From Methylobacteriaceae bacterium (GTDB taxonomy: Bacteria > Pseudomonadota > Alphaproteobacteria > Rhizobiales > Beijerinckiaceae): a stretch of DNA of 64,000 bases. Of the stretch, positions 7,887-16,883 are shown in pieces. Positions within the stretch are counted from its first letter, which is position 1, and the number at the start of each line of letters is the position of its first letter. The stretch is from assembly GCA_020638135.1 (NCBI GenBank), contig JACKJE010000016.1, positions 1 through 64,000 of the forward strand, given 5' to 3'. The translations under genes were made by a program, and so were the position numbers. A model generated the notes under the pieces. It had not been told where the DNA came from. It saw nothing but the letters and a program-made list of their open reading frames with translations, and ran no database searches.

Positions 7887-8996
7887 CTAATCCTCCGCCT
7901 TCCGCAATCGCGGCGCGGCATGCGGTCGCGGATTGACCGGCGTCGCGCTGAACCGCGCGGGATGGCGCGCGGTGCGCACGCGGCCGAGATCGGCGGCGTC
8001 GATCTCGACGAAATTGCCATTCTCCTGCGCCTGCGGATCGTGCAGCAGGTCCTCGCGCAAATTCACCCGCCCGCCCGGCGCGTCCTCATGCGCCAGCCGC
8101 GCGTCGAGTTCGGCGGTCGTGAACGACGCGATCTTCGCCTCCATGATCTCGCGATAGGCGACGCGGTTCGCCATGCGCAGCGTCGGCGTTGCAAACCGCG
8201 GGTCGTGATAGAGCTCCGGCGACTCGACGGCGCGGCACAAAGCCTCGAACTCCACCTGCTGCAAGGCCGACAGCGACACGTGCCCGTCGCGCGTCTGCCA
8301 CAGCCGATAGCTCGTCGAGACTTCCGGCGAAGGCTCCGGCGGACTGTCGAGAAAGGCATGGTTCCACATGCCCTCCGGCCAGTTGAAGGCGAGCGCGACA
8401 TCGAACATGGCGACCTCGACATGCTGGCCCTTGCCGGTCGTCGCGCGCGCAACGAGCGCGGCCGTGATCGCCTGCGCGGCGATCAGCGCGGTGACCTTGT
8501 CGCACACGTAGGAACGCACCAGCTCCGGTTCGCCGGACGGTCCCGCCTGGCAGGCCGCAAAACCGGCAAGCGCCTGCACAACGGAATCATAGGCGCGCGA
8601 TTTCGCGCGAGGACCATGCGCGCCGAAGCCGGAGATCGAGCAATAGACGAGGCGCGGATTGCGCGCGGCGACCGCCTCGTAGCCGAAGCCGAGACGTTCC
8701 GCGACGCCCGGCCGGAAGTTTTGCACGAGCACATCGGCCTTCTCGATCTCGGCCCAGACGCGCGCGCAATCCTCCTTGCTCTTGAGATCGGCGACGAGCG
8801 CCTGCTTGCCGCGATTGACCGCGAAATAGAGCGCGCTCATGTCCTCCTTGCGCGGCCCGATCAGCCGCGAGGGATCGCCCTTGGCATCCTCCACCTTGAT
8901 GACCTCGGCGCCCTGATCGGCCAGCCACGCGGCCGCGAGCGGCCCCGAGATCACCTGGCTCATGTCGACGACGCGCACGCCCTTCAGCGGTCCCAT
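7887..8996 (-). CDS. CaiB/BaiF family (type III) CoA transferase
   Basis: The 369-residue product starts MGPLKGVRVVDMSQVISGPLA, the standard N-terminus of family III CoA transferases, followed by ADQGAEVIKVEDAKGD and a middle NRGKQALVADLKS segment. These enzymes move CoA between carboxylic acids through an aspartyl-CoA intermediate. The length is slightly shorter than the usual 390-410. Neighbours on the same strand are an epoxide hydrolase upstream and a GCS2-family gene downstream. Substrate unknown; acyl or aromatic acid catabolism is consistent with the surrounding genes. Confidence 0.9.
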   Translation of the reverse strand: MGPLKGVRVVDMSQVISGPLAAAWLADQGAEVIKVEDAKGDPSRLIGPRKEDMSALYFAVNRGKQALVADLKSKEDCARVWAEIEKADVLVQNFRPGVAERLGFGYEAVAARNPRLVYCSISGFGAHGPRAKSRAYDSVVQALAGFAACQAGPSGEPELVRSYVCDKVTALIAAQAITAALVARATTGKGQHVEVAMFDVALAFNWPEGMWNHAFLDSPPEPSPEVSTSYRLWQTRDGHVSLSALQQVEFEALCRAVESPELYHDPRFATPTLRMANRVAYREIMEAKIASFTTAELDARLAHEDAPGGRVNLREDLLHDPQAQENGNFVEIDAADLGRVRTARHPARFSATPVNPRPHAAPRLRKAED

Positions 8997-9013
8997 GTTG
9001 TTCCTCTTGTCTG

Positions 9014-9063
9014 GACCGCGAGCCTTCAGGCTCGCATGACGACCGCGAGCCTGAAGGCTCGCG
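9014..9063. repeat. Inverted repeat GCGAGCCTTCAGGCTCGC, copy 1
   Basis: Two back-to-back 18-base palindromes (GCGAGCCTTCAGGCTCGC and GCGAGCCTGAAGGCTCGC) each preceded by GACC or similar. Each half can form its own hairpin. A matching pair is at 54859-54920. It lies between the CaiB and epoxide hydrolase genes. Confidence 0.85.
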
Positions 9064-9072
9064 TTCCCTTTC

Positions 9073-10227
9073 TCACCGCAACGGCCGGAAAAATTCCCGT
9101 ATCTCGTGCGCCAGCGCCTCCGGCTGCTCCAGCGCGGCGAAATGCCCGCCCTTCTCCATCACGCTCCAGCGGCGGATGTCGTATTGCGCTTCGGCAAACG
9201 AACGCGGCGGCCGCATGATCTCGTTCGGAAATTCCGCATAGCCGAATGGCACGGGAATGCGGGCGTCGCGCGGGATCGGCCATTTGCTGTGGCGGCGATC
9301 GTAATAGGGCCAGAACGACGAGCCGATCGCGCCCGTCGCCCAGTAGAGCGTGATGTTGGTCAGCATGGCGTCGCGCGGGATCGCATTTTCGATCTCGCCG
9401 CCGCAATCGCTCCACGTACGGAATTTTTCGACGATCCACGCCGCGAGGCCGGCCGGCGAATCCGTCAAACCGAACGCCAGCGTCTGCGGCTTCGTGCCCT
9501 GGATCCACTGATAGCCGCTCTCCTCCTGCATCCAATGCGACGCCACTTTGTAGTACTCGATCTGCTCCGGCGTCGGATTTGGGAAAGCGGATGGATCGCG
9601 ACCGGCGATCAGCATGTTGACGTGGAAGCCGCACAGCAAGGCGGGATGCATATGCGCCAGCAGCGTCGTGATGACCGAACCCCAGTCGCCGCCCTGCGCG
9701 CAGAATTTCTGATAGCCGAGCACATCGCGCATCAGCCGCGCGAACATGTCCGCAATACCTTCGAGGCCCACGCGTTTCTGCCCCTCACGAAACGACAGCG
9801 TGTAGCCCGGCAGCGACGGCGCGACCACGGTGAAGGCGTCTGCGGGATCGCCGCCGAAGGACGCGGGATCGGTCAGCATGGGAATGATCGTAGCGAACTC
9901 GACGATCGAGCCCGGCCACCCGTGCGACAGCAGGAGCGGCTTCGGATTCGGTCCCTTGCCCTGCACGTGGATGAAATGGACGCCGATCCCGTCGATCTCG
10001 ACCTTGAATTGCGGAAAGGCGTTGAGCTTCGCCTCCTGCGCGCGCCAGTCGAAACCGTCGCGCCAATAGGCGACGAGATCGCGCATGTAGCCGACGCTCG
10101 CGCCGAAACTCCACGGCGCCTCGGGCGCCTCGTCGGGAAAGCGCGCGCGCGAAAGCCGGGCGCGCAGATCGTCCAGCACGTCTTGCGGTACCGCTATGCG
10201 GAACGGTTCTGGCTTCGGCGCAGCCAT
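9073..10227 (-). CDS. Epoxide hydrolase, alpha/beta-hydrolase with EHN domain
   Basis: The 384-residue protein has the N-terminal EHN region (FRIAVPQDVLDDLRARL) and an alpha/beta-hydrolase fold. The oxyanion-hole motif HGWPG is at 102-106, the nucleophile Asp is D181 in GGDWGS, and the catalytic His is in GGHFAALEQPEALAHE near the C-terminus. The enzyme would open epoxides to diols in the cytoplasm. The start at 10227 follows an AGGGAGGA ribosome binding site. It is divergent from the thiolase gene and 76 bp upstream of the CaiB gene, with a repeat between them. Confidence 0.9.
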   Translation of the reverse strand: MAAPKPEPFRIAVPQDVLDDLRARLSRARFPDEAPEAPWSFGASVGYMRDLVAYWRDGFDWRAQEAKLNAFPQFKVEIDGIGVHFIHVQGKGPNPKPLLLSHGWPGSIVEFATIIPMLTDPASFGGDPADAFTVVAPSLPGYTLSFREGQKRVGLEGIADMFARLMRDVLGYQKFCAQGGDWGSVITTLLAHMHPALLCGFHVNMLIAGRDPSAFPNPTPEQIEYYKVASHWMQEESGYQWIQGTKPQTLAFGLTDSPAGLAAWIVEKFRTWSDCGGEIENAIPRDAMLTNITLYWATGAIGSSFWPYYDRRHSKWPIPRDARIPVPFGYAEFPNEIMRPPRSFAEAQYDIRRWSVMEKGGHFAALEQPEALAHEIREFFRPLR

Positions 10228-10386
10228 GCTGCGTCCTCCCTTTGGCTTGTTGGCGCATAACAGAGCCCATTGCGCCCCCCTTGCCAAGCTGTCCGACAAA
10301 ATCCTCCGATGACAGGCCTTTCCGAACTTTACCAGAGCCTCGCGCTCTGCCAGTTTGCACGCAACCGAACATCAGGGAGAAACGCC

Positions 10387-11612
10387 ATGGCCAAGAACGG
10401 CCTTCGTCGCGCCGCCATCGTCTCGCCGATCCGCACGGCGGTCGGCAAGTTCCAGGGCTCGCTGTCGTCTATTCCTGCCGGCGACCTCGGCGCCGTCGTC
10501 CTCAAGGAACTGGTCAAGCGCACCAAGATCGATCCCGAGAAGATTGACGACGTCATCTACGCGCAGGGCTACGGCAATGGCGAGGCGCCGTGCATCGCGC
10601 GCTGGTCGGCGCTCGCCGCGGACCTGCCGATCACGGTGCCGGGCTATCAGCTCGACCGCCGTTGCGGCTCCGGCCTGCAGGCCGTGATCGACGCCGCCAT
10701 GATGGTGCAGACGGGCGCCGCCGATGTCGTCGTCGCGGGCGGCGTCGAGAGCATGAGCAATGTCGAATATTATTCGACCGACATGCGCAACGGCGCGCGC
10801 TCGGGCTCTGTCACCATGCACGACCGTCTCACGCGCGGCCGCGTGATGAGCCAGCCGATCGCGCGCTTCGGCGTCATCTCCGGCATGATCGAGACAGCCG
10901 AAAATCTCGCGCGCGATTATCAGATCAGCCGGCAGGATTGCGACGCCTATGCGGTGAAGAGCCACCAGCGCGCCACGCAGGCCTGGAAGGAAAACCGCTT
11001 CGCGGACGAGCTCGTTCCCGTCGCCGTCCCGCAGCGCAAGGGCGACCCGAAAATCTTCGCGCATGACGAAGGCTATCGCGCCGATGCGACAATGGAGACG
11101 CTCGGCGCCCTGCGCGCGATCGAAAAAGGCGGCGTGGTGACGGCGGGCAACGCCAGCCAGCAGAACGACGCTGCGGCCGCCTGCCTCGTGGTGGCGGAAG
11201 ACCAGCTCGAAAAGCTCGGCCTCGAGCCGATGGGTTATTTCGTCGGCTGGGCCGCGGCCGGCTGCGATCCCGCGCGCATGGGCATCGGACCGGTGCCGGC
11301 GGTCGAGCGCCCTTTGCTCGCTCCGGGCTCAAGTGGAGCGACATCGATCTCGTCGAACTCAACGAGGCCTTCGCCTCTCAGGTGCTCGCCGTGCTCAAGG
11401 GCTGGGGCTGGACCGACGACGATTCCCGCCGCGACATTCTCAACGTCAACGGCTCCGGCATTTCGCTCGGCCACCCGATCGGAGCGACCGGCGTCCGCAT
11501 CCTCGCCAATCTCATGTACGAGATGAAGAAACGCGACGCGAAATATGGTCTGGAGACCATGTGCATCGGCGGCGGCCAGGGGATTGCGGCGGTGTTCGAG
11601 CGGGCGGCGTAA
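10387..11612 (+). pseudogene. Acetyl-CoA acetyltransferase (thiolase), one-base frameshift
   Basis: Thiolases cleave 3-ketoacyl-CoA or join two acetyl-CoA units. The frame from 10387 (good AGGGAGAA ribosome binding site) gives SPIRTAVGKFQG, the acyl-enzyme Cys (C93 in LDRRCGSGLQ) and AGGVESMSN. Near 11311 the frame breaks: restoring one base in GAGCGCCC gives VERLFARSGLKWSDID and joins to the second part, which carries NVNGSGISLGHP (catalytic His) and ETMCIGGGQG (second Cys). The repaired protein would be about 408 residues with all active-site residues intact, so either a very recent mutation or a sequence error is likely. It could serve the last step of the nearby aromatic-acid pathway. Confidence 0.88.
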
Positions 11613-11624
11613 GGAGCCCGCGCG

Positions 11625-11736
11625 CCCTCGTGCTTCGAGACGCGGTCCTTTGGACCGCTCCTCAGCATGAGGGCTAATGTTGCAACCCTGAACCCTCATG
11701 GTGAGGAGGCCGCGCAGCGGCCGTCTCGAACCATGG
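11625..11736. repeat. Interspersed palindromic repeat, CTCATGCTGAGGAG family, copy 3
   Basis: Contains GCTTCGAGACGCGGTCC, CGCTCCTCAGCATGAGGG, then a second unit CCCTCATGGTGAGGAGGCC with the inner hairpin GCCGCGCAGCGGC and GTCTCGAACCATGG. The order of the halves differs from copies 1 and 2. It follows the thiolase gene. Confidence 0.82.
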
Positions 11737-11763
11737 CCGCAAGCAGGAACGCCGACGCGGCCC

Positions 11764-12324
11764 CTACTCCGCCTCCCCCGCAAACTGCGGAAAATACTTT
11801 TTCAGCGTCGGCCCGCCGGCGCGCCACGACCAGCAGCCGTCGACAAAATACGGCTTTTGCGCGCGCGTGTTTTTCGTCTCCGCGCCCATGTTCGCGATGT
11901 CGCGATAGGACATGGACTGGAACAGCGTCGTGATCGCCGGCCCGATCAGCTCCGTCAGATGCGTGCAGGACGCGCGCTTCTCGAGCCGCGCGCGCACCGC
12001 CGCGCGCCAGCCACCGCCGAGCTTCAGCCCAACCAGCGCTTCCATGCGCGGCGGCACGTCGTTGCAGGTGACGTAGGGGACGTCGTCCATCGCGGCGGCA
12101 GCTTCGACGATGACGAGATGATCGTCGACCGTCAGGCGGATCGACATCTTGTGCACGGGGTCGCCCGGCTGGCGCGAACCGCGTTCGAAATCCTCATGTG
12201 CGAATGGCTTGGTGTCGAGCAGCGCGGCCTCGACCTCCCATAACCCATCGTCGCGCAAGAAACCTTCGCATTGCACGGTGCGGCTGTGGACGTGGCGACG
12301 GGCGGCGGGGGGCGGCAGCGGCAT
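11764..12324 (-). CDS. DUF2889 domain protein
   Basis: The 186-residue product starts MPLPPPAARRHVHSRTVQCE and continues GFLRDDGLWEVEAALLDTK, the signature layout of DUF2889, which is found mainly in proteobacteria next to aromatic or sterol degradation and CoA genes. Other conserved-looking parts are PVHKMSIRLTVDDHLVI and CTHLTELIGP. No catalytic motif is evident. The start at 12324 (preceded by GAGG) gives the family N-terminus; a longer start at 12384 is less likely. It follows the OprB gene by about 65 bp on the same strand. Confidence 0.8.
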   Translation of the reverse strand: MPLPPPAARRHVHSRTVQCEGFLRDDGLWEVEAALLDTKPFAHEDFERGSRQPGDPVHKMSIRLTVDDHLVIVEAAAAMDDVPYVTCNDVPPRMEALVGLKLGGGWRAAVRARLEKRASCTHLTELIGPAITTLFQSMSYRDIANMGAETKNTRAQKPYFVDGCWSWRAGGPTLKKYFPQFAGEAE

Positions 12325-12389
12325 GGAGCCTCGCGGGAGATGCAGGATTTGGTCCTGCATCGCGCGTCGGGCGACCGAGGTCAAACCAT

Positions 12390-13856
12390 TCAGTACTTGA
12401 TCGTAGTGCGCAGGCCCGCCACGGCGGCGTTGCCGACGCGGCGCAGACCGAACGGATCGCGCGGATCGGGTACGCCGCCGGCCGGCCGGATCACATATTG
12501 GAAGTTCGGCTGCAGCGTCCAGCCATCGACCACTTTGTAGAGATAGGTCGCCTCGAGCGTCGTCTCGGACGAGCGAACCGGACCGGGTACGCCGTTGAAG
12601 AAATTCGTGTCGAAATCGAGCCCGCGCGCTCCGTCCGATATCCGCGCATAGCCGACCGCGACGCCGAAGGAATCGTCGGGCCGTCCGGGAATCACGCCGG
12701 TGAAGTTGACGCCGCCATCCATGTAGAAGCCGACGAGATTGCGATCAGACGGGCTGACCGAGGCGCGCAGGAAGACGCCGACGCCCTTGTCCGCCTCGCC
12801 GCTCGGCAGCTTGTAGATCTGCTGGTCGAGCACGCCGTAAATCCCGCGATTGCCACGACGGTTGATGGCGACGCCGACGCCGGCAGGATCGGCCAGCGAC
12901 AGGCCGTCGACGCCGAAGCGCTGATCGGCGAAGCGGCCGAAATGCGTCCATCCGCCGAGTTTCGCCATCCCCGCAAGGCCGGCGATCTCGTATTTTCCTT
13001 GCGCTTCCGCGATCACGAAGGGGCGATCGCGCAGGCGGAACTTCACGCCATTGTTGTTGCGCGCCTGTGGATTGGGATTGTTGAACGGCGTCGCCGGTCC
13101 CGCCGGATCGCCGTTGAACACCGCCGCCAGCAGCGCGAGATTGCCGGTCGGTTCGATTTTGACGCGCACGCCCGGCGTCGCCAGCGGATAGGCGGGACCG
13201 CCGCTCGGCAGGTTCGCCGCCGTGATCGTCGGCCAGCCGAAAGTGCCGTTGATGAACAGCCCGCCCCAGGACGTCGTGATGAATTCCTGGTCGGCGGCGA
13301 GCTGACCGAAGCGCACGCTCGCTGCGCCCGCGAGGAACTCCTGCTGCAGCCAGGCCTCGAACAGGCGGGTCGCATGCGTCGCCTCGATATTGCTGATCGG
13401 CATGAGATTGCCGATGTTGAATGTCGACACGCCGCGTCCATGAATCTGGAAGGCGTTGACGTGCATCGTCAGACCGGAAATGCCGGTTATCTTGTCGAGC
13501 TGGCCGTCGAGCGTCATCTCGAGACGACCTTCGTAAATCGCGCCGGTGCGCGTCGCTCCGCCGCTCAGATTGGCGAGCCCTTCGCCGATATAGGTAAGGC
13601 CGATCTGGAAACCGAGATCGGCGAGCGCCTTGCGCAGACCGAACAAGCCGCCGACCGCCGGCGGCAGGCTGGTGGCGATGGACGGCGAGGGAATGCCGTC
13701 CGGCGCGATCAGCGGCTTCGGCGCCTGGGGCGCGGGCGCCGCGGCTTCCATCTTCGGCGCCGCGCCCGTGTCGGCGGCGCGCCCGACGTCGGGCAGGCAA
13801 ATCGCGCCCGCCGCAACGAGGGCGGCGCAGGCGCGAAGGAAAGTCGGCTTTCTCAT
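12390..13856 (-). CDS. Carbohydrate-selective porin, OprB family
   Basis: The 488-residue protein has a signal peptide (MRKPTFLRACAALVAAGAIC, cleavage near GRAAD) and a beta-barrel pattern: GLTYIGEGLANLSGGATRTG, YEGRLEMTLDGQLDK and a C-terminal strand ending in Tyr (GLRTTIKY). OprB-type porins pass sugars and other small polar molecules through the outer membrane. A proline/alanine-rich linker follows the signal. It lies upstream of DUF2889 on the same strand and next to the anthranilate cluster; a role in uptake of an aromatic acid is possible but unproven. Confidence 0.88.
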   Translation of the reverse strand: MRKPTFLRACAALVAAGAICLPDVGRAADTGAAPKMEAAAPAPQAPKPLIAPDGIPSPSIATSLPPAVGGLFGLRKALADLGFQIGLTYIGEGLANLSGGATRTGAIYEGRLEMTLDGQLDKITGISGLTMHVNAFQIHGRGVSTFNIGNLMPISNIEATHATRLFEAWLQQEFLAGAASVRFGQLAADQEFITTSWGGLFINGTFGWPTITAANLPSGGPAYPLATPGVRVKIEPTGNLALLAAVFNGDPAGPATPFNNPNPQARNNNGVKFRLRDRPFVIAEAQGKYEIAGLAGMAKLGGWTHFGRFADQRFGVDGLSLADPAGVGVAINRRGNRGIYGVLDQQIYKLPSGEADKGVGVFLRASVSPSDRNLVGFYMDGGVNFTGVIPGRPDDSFGVAVGYARISDGARGLDFDTNFFNGVPGPVRSSETTLEATYLYKVVDGWTLQPNFQYVIRPAGGVPDPRDPFGLRRVGNAAVAGLRTTIKY

Positions 13857-13989
13857 CTGGATGGTCCAAGACTGGAGTCGATCGAACAGATCGGGCGCAG
13901 CTATCCATCCGCTACTGCGGCCGGCCAAGTCAACGGCATCGCCCGATTATGGAATCGCTCGAATATCCGCGCGTCTTGCACGCACTCGG

Positions 13990-14481
13990 TCAGGCGCGGC
14001 TGGCGGAGGCTTTCAGCTCGGCCAGATTGCCCATAAGCGCCTCGATCGTTTCCGGCCCGACATTGTCGAACAACGACAGCACCAGTCGCTCGTTCTCTTT
14101 CGCATAGACCGCGAATTTCGATCTCCCCGCTTTCGACAGCCGCACGATGAAGGCGCGCCGGTCCTGCGGATCGGCCGCGCGCAGGACGAGGCCTTCCTGA
14201 ACCAGCCGCTCGACGAGGCCGGTAAGATTGCCGTTCGTCACCATCATCCGTTTCGACAATTCGCCGAGCCGCAGGCCCTTCGGCTCGCGGTCGAGCTGCG
14301 CCATCAGGTCGAAAGCCGGCAGGGTGACGTCGAATTTTTCGCGCAGGCGCCGCCTGATCTGCGCACTGACGATGTTCGTGGTCGACAGCAGCCGCAGCCA
14401 CAGGCGCAGCTCCGCCTTGCCGCCGCGCGCGACGGCCTCGAGATCGGCCGGCGCCTCGGCCAGCGCTGCTGAATCGCTCAT
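13990..14481 (-). CDS. MarR family transcriptional regulator
   Basis: The 163-residue protein has a winged helix-turn-helix: GLRLGELSKRMMVTNGNLTG (recognition region), then LVERLVQEGLV and the wing AADPQDRRAFIVRLS with the DxRR motif. MarR proteins of this type repress aromatic-acid genes and are released by the acid or its CoA ester. The start at 14481 follows AAGGGAGCG. The gene is divergent from the monooxygenase at 14574, so it very probably controls the anthranilate cluster. The palindrome at 14541-14551 is a candidate binding site. Confidence 0.92.
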   Translation of the reverse strand: MSDSAALAEAPADLEAVARGGKAELRLWLRLLSTTNIVSAQIRRRLREKFDVTLPAFDLMAQLDREPKGLRLGELSKRMMVTNGNLTGLVERLVQEGLVLRAADPQDRRAFIVRLSKAGRSKFAVYAKENERLVLSLFDNVGPETIEALMGNLAELKASASRA

Positions 14482-14509
14482 CGCTCCCTTGGACCACGTC
14501 CCAATTCGC

Positions 14510-14551
14510 TTGACAATCAATTTTAGGCTTCGATATTTTATATTTCAAATA
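14510..14551 (+). promoter_or_regulatory. Probable promoter and MarR operator of the anthranilate cluster
   Basis: A TTGACA -35 hexamer at 14510-14515 is followed, after 17-18 bases, by an AT-rich ATATTT/TATTTT box near 14533-14539. The perfect palindrome TATTTCAAATA at 14541-14551 overlaps the expected transcription start. The region is strikingly AT-rich compared with its surroundings. A repressor bound here would block both promoter directions. Confidence 0.55.
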
Positions 14552-14573
14552 ATAAGACCGAGGGGAGCGAACC

Positions 14574-16874
14574 ATGCGGATCGTTTGCATCGGAGGAGGA
14601 CCGGCGGGTCTCTATTTCGGCCTGCTGATGAAGAAGCTGCGGCCCGAGCATTCCGTCACGGTGATCGAGCGCAATCGCGCCTACGATACGTTCGGCTGGG
14701 GCGTGGTCTTCTCCGACCTCACCCTCGATTCGATGCGCGCATGGGACGCCGAGACGGCGGCCGAGATCGAAGTCTCCTTCAATCATTGGGACGACATCGA
14801 GCTTCTCTTCAAGGGAACCCGCCAGCGCACGACCGGCCACGGCTTCGTCGGCATCGGCCGCAAGAAGCTGCTCAACATATTGCAGGCTCGCTGCGAGGCG
14901 CTCGGCGTTCAACTCGTCTTCGAGCGGGACGTCGGCTCCGATCTCGAATTCCCCGATGCCGATCTCGTCATCGCTTCGGATGGCGTCAACTCGAAGATCC
15001 GCGACCGCTATGCGGACATTTTCAAGCCCGACCTGCAGGTGCGGCCCAACCGCTACATATGGTTCGGCACGACAAAACTCTACGACGCCTTCACCTTCGA
15101 TTTCCGCCGCACCGCGCACGGCTGGTTCCAGGCGCACATCTATCGCTTCGACGACACGACCTCGACCTTCATTGTCGAGACGACGGAAGAAACGTTTCTG
15201 GCGCACGGGCTCGACAAGGCCGATCAGGCCGAATGCATCGCCTTCTGCGAAAACCTTTTCGCCGAGGTTCTCGGCCGCGCGCCGCTGATGACCAATGCGC
15301 GTCACTTGCGCGGCTCGGCCTGGCTCAATTTCAACCGGCTGATCTGCGAGCGCTGGAGCCATTTCAACGGCCAGAGCCATGTCGTTCTGATGGGCGACGC
15401 CGCCCATACCGCGCATTTCGCGATTGGCTCCGGCACCAAGCTCGCCATCGACGACGGCATCGAACTCGCCCGCCAGTTCGAACGCATCGGCCACGATGTC
15501 GGCAGCATTCCCGCCGTGCTAAAAGCCTACGAGGAAATCCGCCGCGTCGATGTGGCGCGCATCCAGAACGCCGCCCGTAACGCCATGGAATGGTTCGAGG
15601 TCGTCGGATTTCGATACGCCGACGCACTCGATCCCGAGCAGTTCATGTATTCCATGCTGACGCGTTCGCAGCGCATCAGCCACGAGAACCTGCGCCTGCG
15701 CGACCGTGCATGGCTCGAAGGTTTCGAGCACGATTTCGCGATCAAGGCGCATGCCGCCAACGATTCCCTGCCGCCGGCGCTCACCCCTTTTCGGGCGCGA
15801 GGCGTCACGCTTTCAAATCGCATCATCGTCTCGCCCATGGCCATGTATTCGGCTGTCGATGGTCTGCCGAACGACTTCCATCTCGTGCATCTCGGCGCGC
15901 GCGCGCTCGGCGGCGCGGCGTTGGTCTTCGGCGAAATGACCTGCGTTTCGCCCGACGGCCGCATCACGCCCGGCTGCCTCGGTCTGTGGAACGACGAACA
16001 GGCCGCGCAATGGAAGCGCATCGTCGATTTCGTACATCGCGAGACGCCGGCCAAGTTCGGCATCCAGCTCGGCCATGCCGGCCGCAAGGGCGCGACGCGC
16101 GTCGCCTGGGAGGGCATGGACGAGCCGCTGGCGTCGGGCGGCTGGCCGCTCGTCTCCGCCTCCGCCCTGCCCTATCTCGCGCACAGCCAGACACCGAAGG
16201 CGATGGACCGCGCCGACATGGATCGCGTGCGAGACGATTTCATCGCCGCCACGAAACGCGCCGCCGCGACCGGCGCCGACTGGCTGGAGCTGCATTGCGC
16301 ACACGGCTATCTGCTGTCGAGCTTCTTGTCGCCGCTGACCAACAGGCGCACCGACGAATATGGTGGCGACCACGCGAGCCGCGCGAGATTCCCGCTCGAA
16401 GTATTCTGCGCCATGCGTGAAAACTGGCCGGCCGGCCAGCCGATGTCTGTGCGCCTCTCGTGCACGGATTGGAACGCCGCCGGCAACACGCCGGAAGACG
16501 CCGCCATCTTCGCTGCGCTATTCAAGGCCGCAGGCGCCGACGTCATCGACTGTTCGGCGGGACAGGTGACGAAGGACGAGAGCCCCGTCTACGGCCGCAT
16601 GTTCCAGACACCCTTCTCCGACAAGATCCGCAATGAGGTCGGCGTCGCCACGATCGCCGTCGGCGCGATCACTGAACTCGACCAGGCCAATTCCATCATC
16701 GCCGCCGGCCGCGCAGATCTCTGCGCAGTGGCGCGGCCGCATCTCGCCGACCCCGCCTGGCTGCTGCACGAGGCGGCAAAGCTCGGCGTCGCCGGTCTCG
16801 TCTGGCCGAAGCAATATCTCTCGGGCAAGATGCAGTTCGAGGCAGGACTGCAACGCGCCGCAAACGCGACATAG
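14574..16874 (+). CDS. 2-aminobenzoyl-CoA (or salicylyl-CoA) monooxygenase/reductase, two-domain flavoprotein
   Basis: The 766-residue protein fuses an N-terminal FAD monooxygenase (dinucleotide motif GGGPAG at 7-12; FAD-binding GDAAHTAHFAIGSGTK near 270-285) to a C-terminal old-yellow-enzyme reductase from about residue 400 (ARGVTLSNRIIVSPMAMYS; FGIQLGHAGRKG; LHCAHGYLLSSFLSP). This architecture is that of anthraniloyl-CoA monooxygenase/reductase of Azoarcus and of salicylyl-CoA 5-hydroxylases: the ring is hydroxylated with O2 and then reduced. It heads a cluster with an SDR, an aryl-CoA ligase and a RidA-like protein, which favours the 2-aminobenzoate substrate. A GAGGGGAGCG ribosome binding site precedes the start. 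Confidence 0.9.
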   Translation: MRIVCIGGGPAGLYFGLLMKKLRPEHSVTVIERNRAYDTFGWGVVFSDLTLDSMRAWDAETAAEIEVSFNHWDDIELLFKGTRQRTTGHGFVGIGRKKLLNILQARCEALGVQLVFERDVGSDLEFPDADLVIASDGVNSKIRDRYADIFKPDLQVRPNRYIWFGTTKLYDAFTFDFRRTAHGWFQAHIYRFDDTTSTFIVETTEETFLAHGLDKADQAECIAFCENLFAEVLGRAPLMTNARHLRGSAWLNFNRLICERWSHFNGQSHVVLMGDAAHTAHFAIGSGTKLAIDDGIELARQFERIGHDVGSIPAVLKAYEEIRRVDVARIQNAARNAMEWFEVVGFRYADALDPEQFMYSMLTRSQRISHENLRLRDRAWLEGFEHDFAIKAHAANDSLPPALTPFRARGVTLSNRIIVSPMAMYSAVDGLPNDFHLVHLGARALGGAALVFGEMTCVSPDGRITPGCLGLWNDEQAAQWKRIVDFVHRETPAKFGIQLGHAGRKGATRVAWEGMDEPLASGGWPLVSASALPYLAHSQTPKAMDRADMDRVRDDFIAATKRAAATGADWLELHCAHGYLLSSFLSPLTNRRTDEYGGDHASRARFPLEVFCAMRENWPAGQPMSVRLSCTDWNAAGNTPEDAAIFAALFKAAGADVIDCSAGQVTKDESPVYGRMFQTPFSDKIRNEVGVATIAVGAITELDQANSIIAAGRADLCAVARPHLADPAWLLHEAAKLGVAGLVWPKQYLSGKMQFEAGLQRAANAT

Positions 16875-16883
16875 CGGGGGCAG

